Source of the DNA: Gigaspora margarita
Lineage: Eukaryota > Glomeromycota > Glomeromycetes > Diversisporales > Gigasporaceae
Reading direction: 5' to 3'
DNA: 64,000 bases
Assembly (NCBI GenBank): GCA_009809945.1
Contig: WTPW01000314.1
Location: forward strand, 346,174-410,173
Each line of letters begins with the position of its first letter. Within the stretch, counting starts at the first letter, position 1. Below the pieces are notes generated by a model that was not told where the DNA came from, did no database searches, and saw only the letters and a list, made by a program, of their open reading frames with translations. The translations under genes and the position numbers were made by a program. Below, in pieces: positions 54,425-64,000 of this stretch.

Positions 54425-54775
54425 AAAGTCACTACATAGTAAAGTCTAAATTTTACTAAACAAATCGATTAAAATCGCTTAAGTAAACTTATTCAGAAGG
54501 TCAAAATACACTTACCACAAAATTTTATAAGTATTAGAGAATTTTTTATTAATTGACTTTTGATTTTTACATTCGACAGAAAAATTAAATTTTTTTAAAA
54601 AAATATATTCAATGAAAGTAAAAATTAAAAGTTAAATAATAAAAAATTCTTCAATTTTAATAAAATTTCAGAGTATGTGTATTTTGGTCTTCCAAACAAG
54701 TTTACTTAATCAATAATTATCAATTGACATAGTAGAATTTAGACTTTACTATGTAGCAACTATCTGCGATTAAAT
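54425..54775. mobile_element. Palindromic MITE, copy 2
   Basis: Same arms as 53664-54002 (CTACATAGTAAAGTCTAAAT, CTTAAGTAAACTTATTC), about 350 bp. Confidence 0.8.
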
Positions 54776-54839
54776 AATAATCGATTTTGCTTCAATATTA
54801 TTAGCTGTTTATACTATATATACTGTATATAGGACGTGA

Positions 54840-55480
54840 TAGATGAGTGACCCCCCTCCCCCTAGAAAATTATGTGATTTACTGCACTTTCCTTAAAGGA
54901 ATTATTTGTTAGGTTTTAAGGTTAGAGGATTAGTGTTTAAATGGTTTGGATTGTTGAATTGATAGGATAAAATGCTAATATTATTTATGGTAATAAAATA
55001 AGATATAAACCTCTAGTTACAAAAGAAGCATAGAAGAATTTGGTCAAAGTTTTAGAGCTTTTTAGTTACTGTAGGTTTGTATTCTGTTCTATGCATTCTA
55101 TTTTTTTAATTATTAAACAAGAAACTAATTTTGGCTTGTTTTAAAACTTATTAAGATAATGATTAAAAATAATTATAAATTAGATAAATTTAGAGCCAAA
55201 GTATAGGCTATAGATATGCTTTTTTTAAAGCAGGCTTTGAGTCCGTCTATATGTCTCCCATGCAGCTCAAATTTTTAAAAATTGATATATTAAACTTTAT
55301 ATATTTTTTAAACTAATATATAGGTATTTTACGCCGAGTCCAATTGACAAATGTAACTTATTTATGAATTATTTTTAAATATATTAAAGTTAATATGTAT
55401 ATTATTCAAATAATAATAATAAAATGTAATTTAATTAGTTTTTGCTATATATTATGAGAAACAAATTATTTATTTTCCAT
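54840..55480. other. AT-rich region, no gene recognised
   Basis: Contains GAGTGACCCCCCTCCCCCTA (54847), possibly a fragment of the PIF-like MITE family, and a weakly coding-like stretch at 55010-55240 that I could not assign. Confidence 0.3.
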
Positions 55481-57180
55481 TTTTGGTTCAATCGAACTAA
55501 TATTTTCAAATTATTTAAATATTTCGATGATGTGAATATAATCTACAAACTCTGTATTACAAGATCAGATTGATCTTTGTTTATAATTAGATCTTCAGTT
55601 TTCCATTGTTTTTTTCATTTGCTTTGTTTTTTTTGTTCATTTTGTTTTTTTTGTTCGCCTCTTTGTTTNNNNNNNNNNNNNNNNNNNNNNNNNNNNNNNN
55701 NNNNNNNNNNNNNNNNNNNNNNNNNNNNNNNNNNNNNNNNNNNNNNNNNNNNNNNNNNNNNNNNNNNNNNNNNNNNNNNNNNNNNNNNNNNNNNNNNNNN
55801 NNNNNNNNNNNNNNNNNNNNNNNNNNNNNNNNNNNNNNNNNNNNNNNNNNNNNNNNNNNNNNNNNNNNNNNNNNNNNNNNNNNNNNNNNNNNNNNNNNNN
55901 NNNNNNNNNNNNNNNNNNNNNNNNNNNNNNNNNNNNNNNNNNNNNNNNNNNNNNNNNNNNNNNNNNNNNNNNNNNNNNNNNNNNNNNNNNNNNNNNNNNN
56001 NNNNNNNNNNNNNNNNNNNNNNNNNNNNNNNNNNNNNNNNNNNNNNNNNNNNNNNNNNNNNNNNNNNNNNNTTTTTTTTTTTTGTTTTTTTCATTTGTTT
56101 TTTTTTATTTTTCACTTCTCTACTATTTTTAGGAAGTATTTAAAAAAGAGCGAAACGAAGATAATAGCCAAACAAAAGAAATAGCCAAAGCAAAATGATA
56201 ATTAAAACAAAGAAGTGAAATAATAGCTAACTGCAGGGTGAGCAAAAATAAGCGTGTAGGGCTGGAATTATATGCGAAGAAGTGCGAAAGTATTTTAAAA
56301 TACGTTTTCATTTCGTTTTTTTTCATTTTTTTTGGGTTCATTTTTTTTTGTCTTTATTTTTTTTTATTCAGTTTGCTTATATTTTTTGTTTTTTCATTTT
56401 TTTTTATATTTCACTTCTACACTATTTTTAGGAAGTATTTAAAAAAGAGCGAAACCAAGACAATAGCAAAAACAAAAGAAATAGCGAAACAAAACGATAG
56501 TTAAAACAAAGAAGCAAAATAATAGGGGTGAGCGAAAATAAGCGTGTAGGGCTAGTTTTTTGGAATTATATGTGATGAAGTGCGAAAGTAATTTAAAATA
56601 CATTTTCGTTTTCATTTTTTTCATTTTTTTTGGGTTCATTTTTTTCATCATTTTTTTCATTTTTTTTGGGTTCATTTTTTTTATCATTTTTTTCATTTTT
56701 TTTGTATAATAATATATAATAAAAATATAATATTGAATAAAAATATGTATTTAATTTAAAATAAATTTAGAATATAATGTATAATAATAAATAAAAAAAT
56801 ATAAAATTTTATATTGAATTGCGAACACATGCAAAAACCTGTGAAAAACGTTCAAAAAATTGCAAAAACATGATTATGAATATGTATATCGTTTATTGTG
56901 ATCATATGTGAAATATTACCTCCTGCGACCCCGGAGAGGGGATAATTAGATACAGGAGTGTCACAGGGTTGCATTGTTTTTATTTGCCCTATTTCGCAAT
57001 ATTTCGCAATATATTTCAAAATATTTCGAAATTTATTTCAAAATATTTCAAAAAAAATGCATGCCAAAATCTTTCGAAAGATTGCGATTCTTTCAAAAGA
57101 TTTTGCATCAATCACAATTCTTTCAAAAGATTTCGGTATGCAATTTCTTTCAAAAGATTTCATATATTTATTTTGCTGAT
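55480..57180. mobile_element. T-rich dispersed repeat, copy 2 (with gap)
   Basis: Same modules as 1346-3300: ACAAGATCAGATTGATCTTT (55558), T-rich tract, the 190-bp unit twice (56131-56310, 56430-56610), a 44-bp TTTTTTCATTTTTTTTGGG tandem (56600-56705), the AT-rich repeat (56705-56900), TACCTCCTGCGACCCC (56920), the GAAATATTTC array and an end TTATTTTGCTGATGTAG (57170). The 1.3-kb copy ends in AATTTGCTGAT, too. Confidence 0.7.
55669..56071. other. Assembly gap (403 N)
   Basis: Run of N inside a T-rich tract; probably a low-complexity break. Confidence 0.99.
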
Positions 57181-57254
57181 GTAGATATATAACTATAACT
57201 ATTAATCAGTTTATATCGGTTAAACAACGCAATATATATCAATTAAATCAATAT

Positions 57255-57475
57255 ATTATAGTTATTGTATGGGTTGTAGTGAATAACCCAGTTATACACA
57301 GGTTTATATTTTGTGCTAAAGGCATAGAATTTAAATATAAACCCATGTGTATAACAGGTTATTCCACATACCCATATAAAAACTATCTTACTGCACAGTA
57401 TCTGATATAACAATTCTGTACCAATAAGTAAATGAAAAAAGCATGAATTATCACATAAGACCCGTGCAATAAATA
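57255..57475. repeat. Dispersed hairpin repeat, copy 2
   Basis: TATGGGTTGTAGTGAATAAC...GGTTTATATTTTG pairs with AAATATAAACCCATGTG...GGTTATTCCACATACCCAT. The right part aligns with 22980-23110. Confidence 0.65.
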
Positions 57476-57639
57476 TCTATAATTGATATATATTATTTTT
57501 AATATAAATTATTAATATCAATAAATCAATTATAATTGTAATTATTTGAATCAATAAATAATGATTAATGATCTTTAACAATTGCATAGTCTTTGTGACA
57601 ACTATTTAACTTTATGCATTATAATTCATTAGAAAATTT

Positions 57640-58990
57640 ATATATGTAAAATATTTTGAAAGAACTTGTGCACTACAAGATAAGTAAAATATATTTCAAA
57701 ATATTTCAAATTCTTTTGAAATATTTTGAATCCTTTTGAAATATTTTAGAACTGGGAAACCAAGCTGGATTAGTAGATCTGTAGCCTGGGTTATACCAAG
57801 GATGCATTTGACTAATATTTTTAAAATGTTTTGAAATGTTTCGATAATCATAGTACAAGATCAGAATAGATTTTGTTTATTTTTTTTGTTTATAATTTAG
57901 ATCTTCTATCAATTTTACATTATTTTTTCATTTTTGTTTTGTTATTTTTTGGTTTTATTTCATTTTGTTTAGTTTTGTTTAGTTTTGTTTTGTTTTTTTT
58001 TATTTTTTCATTTATTTATTATTTTTTATTTTTTTTATTTTATTTTTACACTTTACAAAAATACTAACCCTAACTTTACTAGCACTTTGCAAAAAATCCA
58101 ATGACTTTTCACCACTTTGTGCAAGCCAACTCAGCCTTTCGACACTTTGCAAGAACATACAACTGATTTCCTTAGCAATTTCAAAAATGCAAGTTTTTAC
58201 AAGTTTTCACAAGTTTTTGCAAGGTTTCACTTCATTTATTTTTTGTTTTATGTTTTTTGTTTTTGTTTTTTTTTTTGTTTTATTTTTATTTATTTTATTC
58301 TAGCACTTTGTAAAAACCTTTGATGATTTCTGAATCACAAAAACACAAAGTTTTACTTCCAGGAAATGGAGATTTGGGGCTTTGTTTATTTTTTTATTAA
58401 TTTATTTTATTCTAGCACTTTGCAAAAATCTTAATGATTTTTGAATCAAAGAACATGAACTCTTACTTCTAGAAAATGGGATTTGGGCTTTATTTATTTT
58501 TTATTTAGTTTGCTTACATTTTTGTGTTTCTTTTTTTTTACTTATTTTTTAATTTTATTTTATTTTATTTATTCTTTTTTCAGAATTTTGCAAAAAAACA
58601 ATCTGACTTTTCTGGCACTTTACAAGAACAAAAATTTTAACTTCTCTAGTACTTTGCAAGAAGTAGTAAATATGTGCGAATATAAGTGAATATAATAGTT
58701 TATTTTTTTTTGTTTTCGTTTTTTTTGTTACTTTTTTTTTGTTTTTTGTTTGTTTTCTTTTTTACTTCTTTCAGAACTTTGCAAGAAAATAACATAACTA
58801 TTCTGGCACTTTAAAAGAACACCAATTCAAACTTCTCTGGCACTTTGCAAAAAGTAGCAAATATGAGTGAATATAAGCGAATATAAGTGAATATAAGCGA
58901 ATATAAGCGAATATAATAGTTTATTTTTTTTTGTTTTCATTTTTTTCATTATTTTTTTCAGTTTTGTTCTTTTTTAGTTTTAATTTTTTG
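57640..58990. mobile_element. T-rich dispersed repeat, copy 3
   Basis: AACTGGGAAACCAAGCTGGA (57752) and GTAGATCTGTAGCCTGG match 1690-1745. Then come repeats of about 100 bp, each a T-rich tract followed by CTGGCACTTTGCAAGAAC-type words (58082, 58137, 58302, 58412, 58609, 58650, 58800, 58840). Confidence 0.7.
58861..58920. repeat. 10-bp tandem AAGCGAATAT
   Basis: Five copies of AGTGAATATA/AGCGAATATA. Confidence 0.85.
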
Positions 58991-59154
58991 TCATTTTTTT
59001 ATAATAATATATAATAAAATATGTACTGTATTATTGCGAAATAACGATCATGTGCATTATTTTAAAAATTGCATCTTCTAAAAATAGCATACTTGGTTTT
59101 GAAATAACGCCCATGTGCATCCCAAAATAGCATGCACTATATATAGAATACTAT

Positions 59155-59540
59155 TTAATCGAATGCATAACAAAGATGTTTAACGAATGCTTCATATTTA
59201 TTCCTTTTAGCTTTAATTGCTTCAAGAATAACTATCATTAAATGTTCAATTAACACTACCCTTATTCTAGCAGGATAATAAATTGTTACGGCCATTCTTT
59301 TTGATTTAATACTGGAATATAATTTTTGATAATAAACGAATGCTTTATGCACATCCTTTTTAAAGTTAGAACTATAATGGCCTTAGAGTGCTATATAATG
59401 ATAAAAAGAACAAAAAAAATAAGATCATAAATCTACAGGTGATACCTGATTATAATCTGGTTCTCATTCATCCTGCCCTTTCTCTTCATTCATTGCACCT
59501 AGCGCCCTGCCTGTTGTCATGTGTATCAAGTTGAATGTGC
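59155..59540 (-). pseudogene. Small conserved-looking ORF, unknown
   Basis: Minus strand: MTTGRALGAMNEEKGQDE, stop, EPDYNQVSPVDL (about 59530-59430), then a stretch that could be an intron (GTATCACCTG...TTATATAG), then KKDVHKAFVYYQKLYSSIKS, then KRMAVTIYYPARIRVVLIEH and LMIVILEAIKAKRNKYEAFV, ending HLCYAFD plus stop. Composition is far from the AT background, and the C-terminal part looks like an amphipathic helical domain. Family not recognised. Confidence 0.4.
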
Positions 59541-59689
59541 CGCACCATAATGATACTTTATATATGTGCAAGTTTTAAAAAATAAATAATTCACTTTTTA
59601 CTATCGCTACGTAAAAGTTCAACAATAGGTTAATTGTTCCTATATATATATATATTAAGGTTTAGATTTTCAGTGCTGGTACAGGATAA

Positions 59690-59785
59690 AAAATTGGTTA
59701 CCTCAAAATAGTGCATATGCACGCACTCAAAATAGTGCGCAGGTGATCGAATCACTGTGCAGATGTGCATTATTTTGTGGTAATA
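59690..59785. repeat. GTGCAT/AAAATAGTGC word array
   Basis: CAAAATAGTGCATATGCACG, CAAAATAGTGCGCAG and GTGCATTATTTTG. Related words lie at 59040-59140 and 19118-19180. Confidence 0.5.
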
Positions 59786-59789
59786 CAGT

Positions 59790-60130
59790 AATATTTAAAA
59801 TATAATGTATATTAATAAATAAAAAAATAAAATTTTTATTAAATTGCAAAAACTTGCAAATATTGTTTATTTAATTTAAAATATAATTAATATATATATA
59901 ATAATAATAATAAATAAAATTTTATATTAAAATTGTAAAAACTTGTGAAAACTAGTCAAAACTTGTAAAAACCTGTAAAACATTATAATATTATTAATTG
60001 ATATCATGTCAGATATATATCAATATCAGATATATATTGATTACTATTACTATTGATAAAAATCAGCAGAGGTAATAAGCATTGATATATATCTAACCTG
60101 TTTAGTAATTGATATATATCTATATATAAA
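59790..60130. repeat. AT-rich repeat plus decayed hairpin (copy of 1-415)
   Basis: AAACTTGCAAATATTG, then TTGATTACTATTACTATTGA and AATCAGCAGAGG, ending ATATATAAAATTTGCC. This matches 1-410, with the differences mostly C/G to T/A. Confidence 0.75.
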
Positions 60131-60139
60131 ATTTGCCAA

Positions 60140-60217
60140 TGATTATTATAAAAACTACTAGATTAGAGTTGTGACCCATATTTTTTAAAACTTTATCTAA
60201 GAAGCAATCTATATAAA

Positions 60218-60251
<34 letters not shown>

Positions 60252-61970
60252 AGAACTAGACTTTTTAGCTAAAGACTTTTTAGTTTACTTTATAATCTCT
60301 ATAAATTGTCTAACTGATTTAGTATTAGAATTAATTTGAAATACTTGTTTTGACTTTAGACTTTGTTTTTTCTAAAAGCTATTTGTTCTTCTACAAGCTT
60401 ATCAATATCTGCATTAGAATAAAATTTCTATTGCTATGCTATAGTGGGGTTTGAAATAAAATAATAAAATATGCTCCAGATAATTATTTAGCTTTATATA
60501 TTTCAATTTCTTCAAGTTGAGAAATTAACTTATTTACTAGTTTGTTAATTTTAATATATTGAACCTCATATTGATTATTAAGAGAAAGTTTACAAAAAAA
60601 TTGTAATTAAATTTGTTGTTTATCTATTCCTGCAAGTCTTGCCAATTTGAATAATTTTGAATAAAAACAGCCAATTGGATCACTTTTTTGAAAAAGTAGA
60701 ATCAAAACTGTTTATTGTTTTTTTTGCAATAACTATAAAATAATTGTTTTTAAACCAATATAATACTTGACCAGGACAAATTTCTGGTACAACTATAGTA
60801 TTACCTGCATTAACATTTGGTATATTGGGTAATCAATTAATGGGTCATCCATCTGCAAAAAACAATCTTTATTAAATACTATATAAGCTAGAATTACAAT
60901 ATTACTAGCTTGACTATTTGCTCAATTTAAGACTTGCACCTATTTGAATTGCAGTTCATTTTTGAACTGCATTTAAAATAGCTTGTCTAGTATTATTTAG
61001 TAAATTTCTTAATTTCCAATTTTTTCTTTTAATATTTCTTTTATACCAATTTTTAGTATCTTTTTTAAGATATATTTTAAAAAATTCATAAATGTAAACT
61101 CTATTAGCATGTTTGCTAGCTACATTAATTTCTGCTAATATAAAATATAATAAAAAATTATTAATAAATTCTTCTGAATCTTTAGTAAGGTATCTATAAA
61201 AATTCTGAAGTTCATATTCTGCTATTCTTATTTGTTGTATATTTGGTGGGTTATTCTATAGTTCAAAAATTTGTTGATTTAAATTATTAATTAATTATTC
61301 TGAATTTAAGACTTATGCTTTCAACTTATTTCATTTATTTTATCTAATATCAAGCCGAATATCTATAAGTAATTGATTATTTTTTAAAGTTTTGTATTTA
61401 TTTTTTTATTTAGTATATTAATTTGTTGTAAAATTTAAAAAATATATAGTAATTGCTCCACCTGTTTTACAATTTTGTAGTTGCTAATCAGTTTATTTAT
61501 TTTTAAATTTTAATACAAAGTTTTCTAAAAACAATTCTAATATTTGTCTTTTTTGTATATAAATTGTAATTCAACTATCAAGTTCTCAAGATTTAAATAA
61601 ATTATGTTGTATTCTATAGCTATTATATATCTAGTAAAGAAGATCATAGTCATTTTGTAGTATTATTAACTGGACTTGTAAATTAGCTAATTGTGTTTGT
61701 GAATTAGCTAATTGAGTTTGCAAATTTATTATTTGGGTTTGCAAATTTCCTACTTGATTTTTTGTATTGATTGCATATATATTAACTTGTTGATATATAT
61801 TTAGTACCAATTTTTTAAACCTATTTGTTGTATTAAAAGTTGTATTAAGATAATTTACAATACTATTTATTGTAGTTGCTATTGTAATTGGGCTTTGAAA
61901 ATATTATTTAATTTTATCAATCTTTTATTAAATCCTATTATTTTAGATTATAGCTTGATTTTTAAGTAGA
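60140..61970 (-). pseudogene. Gypsy gag (decayed)
   Basis: Minus strand. Coiled coil at 61870-61640: KLVLNIYQQVNIYAINTKNQ, then NLQTQIINLQTQLANSQTQ with LANLQVQLIILQNDYDLLY, a clear heptad repeat. Then AEINVASKHANRVYIYEFFK and KNWYKRNIKRKNWKLRNLLN (about 61140-61000), NTRQAILNAVQK, then PNIPNVNAGNTIVVPEICPG (about 60830-60770) and NTKSVRQFIEIIK near 60320. A run of 29 T lies at 60220-60248. Many TAA/TAG stops. Gag function is inferred from the coiled-coil-first layout; no zinc knuckle is seen. Confidence 0.5.
60220..60248. repeat. (T)29 homopolymer
   Basis: Uninterrupted T run; on the minus strand it extends a GKKKKK stretch of the gag relic. Confidence 0.95.
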
Positions 61971-62067
61971 GATAATCGAGATGATCCTGGTTGTTGTGCT
62001 ATATCTATAGTATTATTGAAATTTTTATAGAAAACAAAAATTTTTTTTTGAGTTTGTTTATTTCTTT

Positions 62068-62205
62068 GGGAAGTAACAAAAATTAGGTGATTTTCTAGGA
62101 GGTAAAAAAAGTTAAAATAATATATAAGAACCTGACCAACTTTATATTAAAAAGGAGGAAGGGAGGTAGATCTCTGATAAAAAATAATCAAATAATTAAT
62201 AATAC
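62068..62205. mobile_element. PIF-like MITE, second copy
   Basis: GGGAAGTAACAAAAATTAGG through GATAAAAAATAATCAAATAA aligns along its length with 47215-47366. Confidence 0.65.
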
Positions 62206-62339
62206 TACCTTTTCTGAAAAAATACTAACTGCTTTTCTAAATATTGTAATTTGCAGACTTTATCTTGTATTGCTAATAAAGCAATTTAAATTGTCCAATT
62301 CTTTTACTATCTTTTTGTTTTATTATTGTGAATAAAAAA

Positions 62340-63090
62340 AAATATTGTCTATTTTGATAATACAAATAGATTCTGGAAAAACTCATGAACTAGATATATT
62401 TATTGTTACAGATTATAATAAAATTAGATTATACTGAAATTTAGGGTCTCAATTTAAAAATATAAGCACTGCTAAAATCTATCTATACTTCTTTTTAAAT
62501 AATCCTAACCCTAAAACCTAATCTAACTATAAAAAAAAATTTAACAAAAAAGGCCCAAAAAATTTTTAAAAATTTGTCATAAAATAATTTAAATTTCATT
62601 ATAATCTGATTTCATTATAATCTGTCACATTTATTGATTTGTATAAAATTTATTAGCAATCTAATAGCTATTAGAGAATTGTAAAAAAAACTATATAAAG
62701 TTTCTCTAAAAGCTGAACATGATTTTTCTATAGATGAAGTGCATAATTGGCTTGAAAACAGGCTTTATTGATTTATAAACCTCAACTAAGATTTATTTCT
62801 AGAACCTTATTTAATAGTATACAAGTTTCTAATAAATGTCATCAAGCAGATCTTTTTTAATACTTTATAATTGAATTAATAATATAACTTATAAAGATTG
62901 CTTATATATAGTAGTAGTAGCTTTATGATTTAAGTGGGCAGTTTTTTTAACAGATAAAACATTTAGTGGTATTGATAAAGCCTTTAATTACTGATCTAGA
63001 TATGATTAGCATTATTTTATATTAGAATTTAGGGAACTTACTATGTTTTTTATTATATACTAAAATCTGACAACTGCGATATATTAAGTA
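62340..63090 (+). pseudogene. Gypsy gag remnant, plus strand
   Basis: Broken frames with KLYKVSLKAEHDFSIDEVHN, WLENRLY (about 62680-62770) and FKWAVFLTDKTFSGIDKAFN (about 62930-62990). Weak, but contiguous with the protease remnant after a MITE. AATCCTAACCCTAAAACC at 62503. Confidence 0.35.
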
Positions 63091-63403
63091 ATTTTTTTAT
63101 TAAGTTAACAGCTCAAGTCAATTAATTAAAAGTTGTAGAACTTATTGTATTGCACCTAATAGTAGTTAGACTATTCATATCAGCCTAGTGTATGCTAAGA
63201 TATTGCTAAAAAAAGATTGGCTTACTATATAAAATATCTAGTTTGTTTTATAGAATTTATATAATCAGCCAATCATTTTTTTAGTGATATCTCAATATAT
63301 ACTAGGCCGATTTGAATGATCTAACTGCCATTAAATGCGTCTTAGTAAGTTCTACAACTTTCAATTAATTGACTCAAGCTATTAACTTAATAAAAAAATT
63401 ATT
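63091..63403. mobile_element. Foldback MITE in gag-pro remnant
   Basis: TTAAGTTAACAGCTCAAGTC (63100) pairs with GACTCAAGCTATTAACTTAA (63371-63390). The arms of about 130 bp carry AAAGTTGTAGAACTTA and a CCTAGT/ACTAGG word. Centre near 63247. Confidence 0.75.
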
Positions 63404-64000
63404 TACTATAGTTATAGTTGTTAGATTTCAATATATAATAAAATTTTATATTGTATTTATCCCCAAAATTTACTATTGTCCCAATATGGTAGTAGTGCCA
63501 TTCTTATCCAGATTATCAATTAAAAAAGTTTATAGTAATTCCAAATGCTCTCTTATTGGCCAAAATTATTAATAGTAGATTCTGGTTCTGAATTTAAATC
63601 TGGTTGTAGTGAATTAATAGAAAATATAATGTTAAAAGTAAAATTGTAAGTCAAGATATTGCTAAAAGATTTAATCATATTTTTGCTAAAAGATTATTTT
63701 ATTTACAAGATACTTCAGATTTATTATTGCTATTAACTAATAGATCAAAAGCTTGGGTAAAAAATCTTCCAATTATTGTTAATGATTTAAATAATTCTAT
63801 AACTTACTTTCTTGGTATATTTCTGCTAAGGCTAATAAAAAAGAAACAAGTTATTTTATATCTTTTAAATTAAAAAATAGATCTATAGGCTTTGATGAAT
63901 TTAAGCTATTTTATAATATCTTAGTAAGATATTTACTTGTACCTAGTAAGCTAGACATGGAACAGATTGTAAATGGTCTTCTCAGGTTTATTATATTTAT
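63404..64000 (+). pseudogene. Gypsy protease remnant, cut by window end
   Basis: IVDSGSEFKSGCSELIEN at about 63571-63625, with the retropepsin D-S-G at 63578-63586. Then SQDIAKRF, and KAWVKNLPIIVNDLNNSITY at about 63750-63810, matching the 'NLPI-x-VN' strand of retropepsins. Frameshifts separate the parts. It runs off the window. Confidence 0.55.

Noticed and set aside
54847..54900. Third copy of the PIF-like MITE
   Set aside because: Only about 35 bp resemble it, with no second end; chance G/C-run similarity is possible.
55577..56184. ORFs of 166-192 codons
   Set aside because: They span the 403-N gap in a T-rich tract; poly-Phe/Lys frames only.

Overview
The window is extremely AT-rich (about 80% A+T by eye), carries two assembly gaps, and holds no intact conserved cellular gene that I can recognise. 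Nearly everything is transposable-element sequence in several layers of nesting. Three things point to a fungus, most likely an arbuscular mycorrhizal fungus (Glomeromycotina, Rhizophagus-like): a Tnp2-type transposase whose C-terminal segment matches my memory of a repeated Rhizophagus family, decayed Ty3/Gypsy gag-pol genes, and a gene with short AT-rich GT-AG introns. This is inference; no search was run.

0-10.4 kb: decayed LTR retrotransposons on the + strand. They comprise gag (split by a 1.95-kb repeat), a retropepsin followed by zinc knuckles and a CxxC/CxxC segment, an LTR-like region with a minisatellite, then RT, RNase H and integrase, and two further LTR-like regions. 10.5-21.5 kb: TIR and foldback elements, including a Tc1/mariner-type element holding a >1-kb palindrome, a 3.4-kb element with perfect 46-bp TIRs that carries a 2.7-kb minisatellite, a hAT-like MITE made of GATCC words, and a foldback with an assembly gap at its centre.

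21.7-33 kb: four tRNA-headed, poly(A)-tailed retroposons (SINE-like, 0.6-1.1 kb) with target-site duplications. They are interspersed with a multi-layer foldback (23.64-27.86 kb), a pogo/Tc1-like element, a palindromic satellite and an internally deleted Tc1 element. 33-39 kb: a decayed unclassified stretch and a 4-kb foldback with PIF-like and hAT-like MITEs inside.

39-51.5 kb: a broken Tnp2-type transposase gene (minus strand) and a divergently oriented, multi-exon unknown gene (plus strand). Inverted 19-bp sequences at 38,955 and 51,469, with shared subterminal words, bracket the pair; they may be the two genes of one large CACTA-like element. 51.5-64 kb: minus-strand and plus-strand gag/protease remnants of Gypsy elements, cut up by a T-rich repeat family (copies at 1.35-3.3, 55.5-57.2 and 57.6-59 kb), paired palindromic MITEs and a small unknown ORF.

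The most interesting signals are the tRNA-headed retroposons that share a short internal module, hAT-like MITEs built entirely of one self-complementary word, foldback arms whose short stems differ by compensating base pairs, and the candidate 12.5-kb two-gene element.
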